Shown piece after piece: positions 58,903-64,000 of a stretch of 64,000 nucleotides of DNA. Below the pieces are notes generated by a model, which did not search any database, was not told where the DNA came from, and saw only the letters and a list, made by a program, of their open reading frames with translations. The stretch spans positions 158,818 through 222,817 of the forward strand of contig NZ_JAAOHY010000006.1 in assembly GCF_011308835.1 (NCBI RefSeq), written 5' to 3'. The DNA is from Paracoccus xiamenensis (lineage in GTDB: Bacteria; Pseudomonadota; Alphaproteobacteria; Rhodobacterales; Rhodobacteraceae). Numbering within the stretch: position 1 is the stretch's first letter; each line of letters opens with the position of its first letter. The position numbers and the translations under genes are program-made.

Positions 58903-61140
58903 ATGTCCGATGATCTGATCCCCGACGAACCCGAGAATCTTGTCTCTGAACCGCTGTCGCGCGCGATTGGCGAGCGCTACCTGACCTATGCGCTGTCGAC
59001 CATCATGAACCGGGCACTGCCCGATGCGCGTGACGGGTTGAAGCCGGTGCATCGCCGCATCCTGTATGCGATGCGCGAACTCAGACTTGCGCCCAACGGT
59101 CCTTTCCGCAAATCGGCGAAGATCACCGGTGACGTGATGGGCAACTATCACCCCCATGGTGACAGCGCGATTTACGACGCGATGGCGCGCTTGGCGCAGG
59201 ATTTCGCCATGCGTTATCCGCTGGTCAGCGGGCAGGGGAACTTCGGCAATATCGACGGCGACAGTCCCGCCGCCTCGCGTTATACCGAGGCCCGTCTGGG
59301 CCAGCCCGGCGATGCGCTGATGGAAGGCTTGGCCGAGGATGCGGTCGAGTTCCGCCCGAACTATGACGGCACGCTGACCGAACCCGTGGTCCTGCCGGCG
59401 GCCTTTCCGAATCTGCTTTGCAACGGTGCCTCGGGGATTGCGGTGGGGATGGCCACAAACGTGCCGCCCCACAACCTGCACGAGGTCGTGGACGCCTGCC
59501 TGCATCTCATCAAGACGCCCGAGGCGCGCGACGACACGCTGCTGAACTTCGTGCAAGGTCCCGATTTCCCGACTGGCGGCGTGCTGGTCGAGAATGCCGA
59601 AACCCTGCGCGAGGTCTACCGCACCGGGCGCGGCAGCATCCGGCTGCGCGCGCGCTGGATGCAAGAGGATCTGGGGCGTGGGGTGTGGCAGATCGTCGTG
59701 ACCGAGATCCCGTACCAGGTCCAGAAATCCAAGCTGATCGAGCGTCTGGCCGAGCTGATCCAGACCAAGAAGATCCCGATCTTGGCCGATGTGCGCGACG
59801 AATCCGCCGAGGATGTGCGCATTGTTCTGGAACCCAAGACCCGCAGCGTCGATCCGGCGCAGCTGATGGCGGCGCTGTTCCGCGTTTCGGATCTGGAAAT
59901 CCGCTTTGGCGTGAACATGAACGTGCTGATCGACGGGCGGGTGCCCAAGGTCTGTTCGCTGAAAGAGGTGCTGCAGGCCTTTCTTGACCACCGCCGCGAT
60001 GTGCTGCTGCGCCGCTCGACCTTCCGTCTGGGCAAGATCGCTGCCCGGTTGGAGGTGCTGGAGGGCTATATCATCGCCTTCCTGAACCTCGACCGGGTGA
60101 TCGAGATCATCCGCAACGATGACGATCCCAAGGCCGGCCTTCTGGCCGAGGATTGGGGCGGCGGCGCCCGGCTGACCGAGGTTCAGGCCGAAGCGATTCT
60201 GAACATGCGGCTGCGCGCTCTGCGCCGGCTGGAAGAGATGGAGCTGCGGGCCGAACGCGACAATCTGCTGGAGGAACAGCAGGGCCTGACCGCGCTTGTC
60301 GCCGATCCGACCCGGCAATGGTCCCGCATCGCCGACGAGCTGCGCGAGGTCCGCGGGTTGTTCGGTAAATCCGTGCCCGGCGGGCAGCGGCGGACGGAAA
60401 TCACCGCCTCGGTCGACGTTCAGCCGCTGGACATGGACAGCATGATCGAACGCGAGCCGGTGACGGTGATCCTGTCCAAGATGGGCTGGATCCGGGCGAT
60501 GAAGGGCCATCAGCCGCTGGATGCCGAGGTGAAATTCCGCGACGGCGACGGCCCGTTCATGGCACTGCATGCGGAAACCACCGACAAGCTGATGATCTAT
60601 GGCTCGAACGGGCGGTTCTATACGCTCAGCGCCAATGACCTGCCCGGCGGGCGGGGTCTGGGCGAGCCGGTGCGGCTGATGGTCGATCTTCCAAACGACG
60701 CTGCCATCATCGACCTGTTCCCCTGGCGCGAGGGGCGGAAATACCTGCTGGCCTCGAAGGCGGGGGATGGGTTCGTGGTCAACGCGGCCGATATCCTTGC
60801 GCAGACCAAATCGGGCAAGCAGGCGCTGAACGGCGACGCGCTGCTGTGTCGGCCGGTTACGGGCGATCACGTCGTCACCGTGGGCGAGAACCGCAAGATG
60901 CTGGTATTCCCGCTGGACGAGCTGCCGGAAATGGCGCGCGGCAAGGGCGTGCGCCTGCAAAAGTTCAAGGATGGCGGTCTGGCCGATGCAACCTGCATCA
61001 CCTTGGCCGAAGGCCTGCGCTGGCAGGAAAGCGGCGGCCGCACCCGGACAGAGCCGGACCTGACCGAATGGCTCGGCAAGCGGGCAACGGCGGGCCGCAT
61101 GGCCCCGCGCGGCTTCCCCCGCGACAACAAGTTCAACTGA
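58903..61140 (+). CDS. parC: DNA topoisomerase IV subunit A
   Basis: Breakage-reunion subunit of topoisomerase IV, which unlinks daughter chromosomes. 745 residues. The quinolone-determining segment [12 protein letters not shown] has the usual serine (S88) and an acidic residue (D92). The catalytic tyrosine is Y127 in SRYTEARL. The C-terminal part has only a few of the beta-pinwheel blades (e.g. [30 protein letters not shown]). It lacks the GyrA-box of gyrase, supporting ParC over GyrA. Confidence 0.95.
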   Translation: MSDDLIPDEPENLVSEPLSRAIGERYLTYALSTIMNRALPDARDGLKPVHRRILYAMRELRLAPNGPFRKSAKITGDVMGNYHPHGDSAIYDAMARLAQDFAMRYPLVSGQGNFGNIDGDSPAASRYTEARLGQPGDALMEGLAEDAVEFRPNYDGTLTEPVVLPAAFPNLLCNGASGIAVGMATNVPPHNLHEVVDACLHLIKTPEARDDTLLNFVQGPDFPTGGVLVENAETLREVYRTGRGSIRLRARWMQEDLGRGVWQIVVTEIPYQVQKSKLIERLAELIQTKKIPILADVRDESAEDVRIVLEPKTRSVDPAQLMAALFRVSDLEIRFGVNMNVLIDGRVPKVCSLKEVLQAFLDHRRDVLLRRSTFRLGKIAARLEVLEGYIIAFLNLDRVIEIIRNDDDPKAGLLAEDWGGGARLTEVQAEAILNMRLRALRRLEEMELRAERDNLLEEQQGLTALVADPTRQWSRIADELREVRGLFGKSVPGGQRRTEITASVDVQPLDMDSMIEREPVTVILSKMGWIRAMKGHQPLDAEVKFRDGDGPFMALHAETTDKLMIYGSNGRFYTLSANDLPGGRGLGEPVRLMVDLPNDAAIIDLFPWREGRKYLLASKAGDGFVVNAADILAQTKSGKQALNGDALLCRPVTGDHVVTVGENRKMLVFPLDELPEMARGKGVRLQKFKDGGLADATCITLAEGLRWQESGGRTRTEPDLTEWLGKRATAGRMAPRGFPRDNKFN

Positions 61141-61150
61141 ACAAGCGAAA

Positions 61151-61172
61151 GGGGCGGGGTTCAACCCGCCCC
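61151..61172. terminator. Hairpin after parC
   Basis: GGGGCGGG pairs exactly with CCCGCCCC around GTTCAA, 11 bp after the parC stop. On the + strand only AAACGTTT follows; on the - strand TTTCG follows. A possible bidirectional terminator between parC and the convergent small secreted-protein gene. Confidence 0.5.
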
Positions 61173-61249
61173 AAACGTTTCCGGGGTTCCGAGAGACTGG
61201 GTTCCCGTGTTGCGCCCGCCGACGATCGGTCGGACTGGCGACCGAATGC

Positions 61250-61402
61250 CTAGACGCTGGTCTTCGGCGGGACGACCACTGGCTCCGTTGGTGGATCCGT
61301 TGTGGCAGTCTGATCATGCGGTTTGCCTGTGCATTCGGCCGAAGCCGGAAGCGCAGCCAGCGTAAGCACCGCTGCGGCGAGCGCCGCGAAGATTTTTGTC
61401 AT
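61250..61402 (-). CDS. Small secreted protein
   Basis: A 50-residue protein with a signal peptide (MTKIFAALAAAVLTLAALPA, cleavage near ASA), leaving a mature part of about 28 residues, Thr/Pro-rich with one cysteine (ECTGKPHDQ). AAGGA lies about 9 bases before ATG 61402. The family is not recognised. The longer frame to 61531 has no signal-like start. Confidence 0.6.
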   Translation of the reverse strand: MTKIFAALAAAVLTLAALPASAECTGKPHDQTATTDPPTEPVVVPPKTSV

Positions 61403-61554
61403 GCGGTCGTCCTTTCGTGGTTGTTGCACGTCAGGTCGTAAGGGGCGCGATGTCATGCGCCCTGTCACCATAGTGTCATGATGCGGCGATTCGATCAAAT
61501 CCACACGGCAGCGAAAGCGGCCCCTTGCCAAAAGTTGCCTGATTTTCGGGCAGT

Positions 61555-62142
61555 TCAGTCGCGCCGGACCAGCTTGCGACCGTCAACCATCGGCTTGATC
61601 AGGTTTTCGCGCTTCCAGAAGCGATAGAACAGCAGCACGCCGACATGCAGCAGAACCAGCACCAGGATCAGGTTGGCGCCGAATTCGTGATAGCTTTTTG
61701 CGGCCTTCCGCGTGGCTGAACTGACCGAACTGGCCAATGGGCCGGCATCGATGAAGTTTTCGGATTCCGACATCATCCCGGTCAGCACCTGCGCCACCAA
61801 CGCCGCCAGCATTGCAATTACCGACAGCGCCCCCAGCGGGTTGTGGCCTGGCCAATAGCTCGGCTCGCGCAGGAACATGTGTCGCGCATAGTCCGAAATC
61901 GCCCGAGGCCCGCGCAGGAAGCTGGAAAAGCGTGCCGGTTCCGGGCCGACGAAGCCCCAGATCAGCCGAAAGGCCAGAAGGAAAGTGACCGCATAGCCGC
62001 ACCAGAAATGCAGGGTCATGCTGGTTGGCCCGTAATTCCCTAACAGCCACGCAGCGATGACGAAGAAGGCCAGCAGCCAGTGGAACCCGCGCAGAAGCGG
62101 ATCCCACAGCTTGACCTCGCGCAGTTCGGGGCGATCCGCCAC
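61555..62142 (-). CDS. Cytochrome b561-type di-haem membrane protein
   Basis: A 195-residue protein with four membrane helices of the Ni/Fe-hydrogenase b / cytochrome b561 type. Likely haem-ligating histidines are in LLRGFHWLLAFF, MTLHFWCGYA, KSYHEFGANL and VLLHVGVLLFY. It lies 3 bp downstream of the cytochrome c' gene, so the pair is one operon. Probably passes electrons between the quinone pool and the periplasmic cytochrome; direction unknown. Confidence 0.88.
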   Translation of the reverse strand: MADRPELREVKLWDPLLRGFHWLLAFFVIAAWLLGNYGPTSMTLHFWCGYAVTFLLAFRLIWGFVGPEPARFSSFLRGPRAISDYARHMFLREPSYWPGHNPLGALSVIAMLAALVAQVLTGMMSESENFIDAGPLASSVSSATRKAAKSYHEFGANLILVLVLLHVGVLLFYRFWKRENLIKPMVDGRKLVRRD

Positions 62143-62145
62143 GGT

Positions 62146-62595
62146 TTATTCCTCGCGGAAGTCGTCGTGGCAGGCTTTGCAGGCGCCTCCAAGCTTTTGC
62201 AGCACCGGGCCTAGCGCGTCCTGCCCGGCTGCAACGGCAGTGCCGGCACCGGCTGCTGCTTCCTGAAACTCCGCATATTTCTGGGCGAATTCCTCGGGCT
62301 GTTCCCAGACAGCGGGCAGGGCTTCGCTTTCCTTGCCATCCGCCGGGCCAGAGCCGGGGACGAACAGCGCTGGCACGGAATTATACTGGCTCAGCGCCTC
62401 GATATTGCTGGCGGCGGCGGTCACGGCGGCCTGATCGAAGGGAATTTCGCCTTTGGCGGTGCCCGCCAGCGTCCCCATGTTGATCGCGAGCATCTTCATA
62501 TAGCCCGCGCGCGCCTCGATCGCGTCGTCGGCAGCGTCAGCATAAGCGAGAAGGGGGGCGGCGGCGAGAATGCTGGCAATGAAAAGCTGGCGCAT
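62146..62595 (-). CDS. Cytochrome c' family protein
   Basis: A 149-residue periplasmic four-helix cytochrome. Signal peptide (RQLFIASILAAAPLLAYA), mature helical part, and the single haem site CKACH near the C-terminus (GGACKACHDDFREE), as in cytochromes c'. Members bind NO or act as electron carriers with a partner b-type cytochrome. Maturation needs the Ccm system, part of which is encoded at 27771-30496. AAGGAG precedes the ATG. Confidence 0.93.
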   Translation of the reverse strand: MRQLFIASILAAAPLLAYADAADDAIEARAGYMKMLAINMGTLAGTAKGEIPFDQAAVTAAASNIEALSQYNSVPALFVPGSGPADGKESEALPAVWEQPEEFAQKYAEFQEAAAGAGTAVAAGQDALGPVLQKLGGACKACHDDFREE

Positions 62596-62606
62596 GGTTG
62601 GCTCCT

Positions 62607-62635
62607 TAACTCAGGGTTACGCATTTGATATAAAA
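62607..62635 (+). promoter_or_regulatory. Candidate + strand promoter between two - strand genes
   Basis: TTAACT (62607-62612) and TATAAA (62630-62635) are separated by 17 bases. It would drive the small transcript described next. It overlaps the upstream region of the divergent cytochrome c' gene. Confidence 0.35.
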
Positions 62636-62697
62636 GGTAAATATTCCGATCTTCAGTCTTTCGTGTGATATGTCTAGGACTAGGAGGTTACAATAAA

Positions 62698-62748
62698 ATG
62701 AAACCTGCACAACGGCTCACCGCCGACCGGCTGCCCGGACGGCGGTGA
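62698..62748 (+). CDS. Possible 16-residue micropeptide
   Basis: ATG 62698 is preceded by a perfect AGGAGG ten bases upstream and followed by 16 codons (MKPAQRLTADRLPGRR) and TGA. The last codons lie in a GC-rich hairpin followed by a T-run. No longer gene follows on this strand until tuf, so it would be a free-standing microgene or small RNA. Too short for homology judgement. Confidence 0.35.
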   Translation: MKPAQRLTADRLPGRR

Positions 62749-62754
62749 ATTTTT
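62718..62754 (+). terminator. Terminator-like hairpin with T-run
   Basis: CACCGCCG (62718-62725) pairs exactly with CGGCGGTG (62740-62747), followed by AATTTTTC. The T-run is on the + strand side, so it fits a + strand transcript, not the - strand gene ending at 62757. Confidence 0.6.
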
Positions 62755-62756
62755 CG

Positions 62757-63656
62757 TCAGCTGTACAGGTTCTGGACGCCCACCTGCTGGTGGATCTGGT
62801 TGATCGTTTGCGGTTGCAGACCCATCGCCTGTGCCAGTTGGTGCAGGTATTGCGCCTCTTCCTGGCTGTCGAAATCAATGGCCATGACCGACATCAGATA
62901 GACCTGCTGCTCCAGCCCCTTTGGGACGTCGCGCGCAAGGGCGGCAGCATCGACCGGCGCAGCCATCTGTTCGCGGATGAACTGACGTTCTTCATCGTCC
63001 AGATCGCCAAGCTCGCCCGTCAGACGCTCTTTTTCTCCCTCGTCGATCTTGCCGTCGGCCTTGGCGGCCTGGATCATCGCCCGCAGCATCAGACCGGCCA
63101 CCGCATTCTGTTCCGGCGTTGGCGCGACCTCTGGCTCGCCATTATTGGCAAGGGAATCGTTCAGCAGCTCCCCAAAGGAGGCATCGTTGCTTTTCTGCGA
63201 GCCGCGACTGGCAAGCGCGCCACCTGCAGCACCGCCCGCAGCCCCGCCAAGCAGGCCGCCCAGCAGGTCGCCAAGCCCGCCCGACTGGCTGCCGCGGGTG
63301 CTGTTGGCACCACCGCCAAGCTGATCGAGGATGCCGCCCAACCCGCCGCTGGCCCCGGCAGAGTTCGGGCCGCCATAGCGACGACCGGTGCCCGCGCCTG
63401 CGCTTGACCCGCCACCCAGAACCTGACCGAGCAGGTCACCGAGCCCGCCGCCAGACGTGCCTTGACCGCCGCGCGACTGCGTGCCCTGCATGATCTGGTC
63501 CAGAAGGCCGCCACCGGTGCGGCGCGACTGCGTACCCGTGCGCTGCCCGGCAGTCTGCCCTGATCGCGGTGCGTTGGCGTTCTTGATGACTGCGCTCATG
63601 CCCTTGGCGACCAGTACACCGGCCGCGACGCGGGCGAGGGATTTCATGAGACTCAT
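62757..63656 (-). CDS. DUF533/TerB-like protein
   Basis: A 299-residue protein. N-terminal hydrophobic segment (SLARVAAGVLVAKGMSAVI), then a long Gly/Ser-rich region (about 45-165) with repeated GGGLGDLLGQVLGG-like segments. The C-terminal TerB-like helical domain has VAGLMLRAMIQAAKADGKID and DSQEEAQYLHQLAQAMGL. DUF533 members are membrane-associated and of unknown function; the TerB fold also occurs in tellurite-resistance and stress proteins. ATG 63656 has GGAGGAAG upstream. Confidence 0.87.
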   Translation of the reverse strand: MSLMKSLARVAAGVLVAKGMSAVIKNANAPRSGQTAGQRTGTQSRRTGGGLLDQIMQGTQSRGGQGTSGGGLGDLLGQVLGGGSSAGAGTGRRYGGPNSAGASGGLGGILDQLGGGANSTRGSQSGGLGDLLGGLLGGAAGGAAGGALASRGSQKSNDASFGELLNDSLANNGEPEVAPTPEQNAVAGLMLRAMIQAAKADGKIDEGEKERLTGELGDLDDEERQFIREQMAAPVDAAALARDVPKGLEQQVYLMSVMAIDFDSQEEAQYLHQLAQAMGLQPQTINQIHQQVGVQNLYS

Positions 63657-63773
63657 TGTGCTACTTCCTCCAGCGAACCATGGCGCAGAATGCGCGACAG
63701 GCTTGGGAAAGCGAACGCTTTTTTTCCCGCGCGGTTCCGGCGCGGGGGTAAAAAGCAGTCTCCGCAGCGCCCC

Positions 63774-63802
63774 TTGATTTTTCCCGATTCTGAATTTATC
63801 TC
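63774..63802 (+). promoter_or_regulatory. Promoter of tuf
   Basis: TTGATT (63774-63779) and TATCTC (63797-63802) with a 17-base spacer, about 60 bases before the tuf start. Good match to a housekeeping promoter and well placed for this highly expressed gene. Confidence 0.6.
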
Positions 63803-63861
63803 GGCCCGCGATACGAAAACCGGGGACGGGACCGCCATCTGCCCCGATCATGGAGGCCTTT

Positions 63862-64000
63862 ATGGCAAAAGCTAAGTTTGAACGGACGAAACCGCACGTC
63901 AACATCGGCACCATTGGTCACGTTGACCACGGCAAGACGACGCTGACGGCTGCGATCACCAAGTATTTCGGTGACTTCAAGGCCTATGACCAGATCGATG
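63862..64000 (+). CDS. tuf: Elongation factor Tu, N-terminal part
   Basis: Delivers aminoacyl-tRNA to the ribosome. The first 46 residues are in the window: [16 protein letters not shown], then the GTP-binding P-loop [18 protein letters not shown] lies 5 bases before the ATG. The gene runs out of the right edge. Confidence 0.98.
   Translation, partial: MAKAKFERTKPHVNIGTIGHVDHGKTTLTAAITKYFGDFKAYDQID

Noticed and set aside
58897..61317. 806-codon antisense frame opposite parC
   Set aside because: Shadow of topoisomerase IV subunit A; no recognisable protein.
63716..63755. Hairpin flanked by TTTTTTT and TAAAAA before tuf, considered as terminator
   Set aside because: In both directions the T-run is on the 5' side of the hairpin, so it would not act as an intrinsic terminator.

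Overview
The window is a stretch of a GC-rich alphaproteobacterial chromosome, most likely Rhodobacterales and close to Paracoccus. The complex I (nuo) operon has extra reading frames between its structural genes, as in Paracoccus denitrificans. Other pointers are the yajC-secDF-ccmABCDG block, folE2, and a DUF1127 gene followed by CCUCCUCCC hairpin RNAs. The left edge cuts nuoD and the right edge cuts tuf (EF-Tu). No rRNA, tRNA, insertion sequence or true CRISPR array was seen.

Layout. 1-17325: nuoD(partial)-E-F-G-H-I-J-K-L-M-N, all on the + strand, with ten inserted small or medium frames (48- and 56-residue proteins, two helix-hairpin-helix-tailed proteins counting the tail of NuoE itself, a DUF5337-like membrane protein, a DUF5333-like secreted protein, lipoproteins, a carboxymuconolactone-decarboxylase-like protein, and a related pair of four-cysteine envelope proteins). 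17318-20515: birA-coaX-rnj, overlapping the end of nuoN. 20614-24244: an SLC13-type transporter, trmB and mazG. 24424-30496: yajC-secD-secF, a Mth938-like protein and cytochrome c maturation genes ccmABCD plus ccmG. 30503-41222: mixed single genes (cupin, an A/T-richer MltR/HEPN-like gene, uvrD-type helicase, folE2, metZ, ispZ-like, EamA transporter, DUF1223 protein). 41451-45787: acnA and an arsR-aqpS-arsC operon with a clear operator. 45863-47292 (- strand): DUF1127 gene, a ten-hairpin small-RNA array, rlmJ. 47848-48338: a split YcxB-like gene. 48341-58182: MraZ-box region and the first half of the division/cell wall cluster (mraZ-rsmH-ftsL-ftsI-murE-murF-mraY-murD). 58255-64000: SH3 protein, parC, a small secreted protein, a cytochrome b561/cytochrome c' pair, a TerB-like protein and tuf.

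The most striking non-coding signal is the array at 46671-47057. Ten hairpins share the loop UCCUCCUCCC on the - strand and are grouped as five double hairpins directly downstream of a DUF1127 gene. This is the arrangement of the Rhodobacter CcsR / 'cuckoo' small RNAs, but with five units rather than the four known in R. sphaeroides. Every arm mismatch that reads A:C on the + strand becomes a G:U pair on the - strand, which identifies the transcribed strand. Second is a set of five MraZ-box-like clusters spread over about 430 bp, far upstream of mraZ. Third is a possible unrecognised + strand transcript at 62607-62753 with promoter, perfect Shine-Dalgarno, 16-codon frame and terminator-like hairpin.
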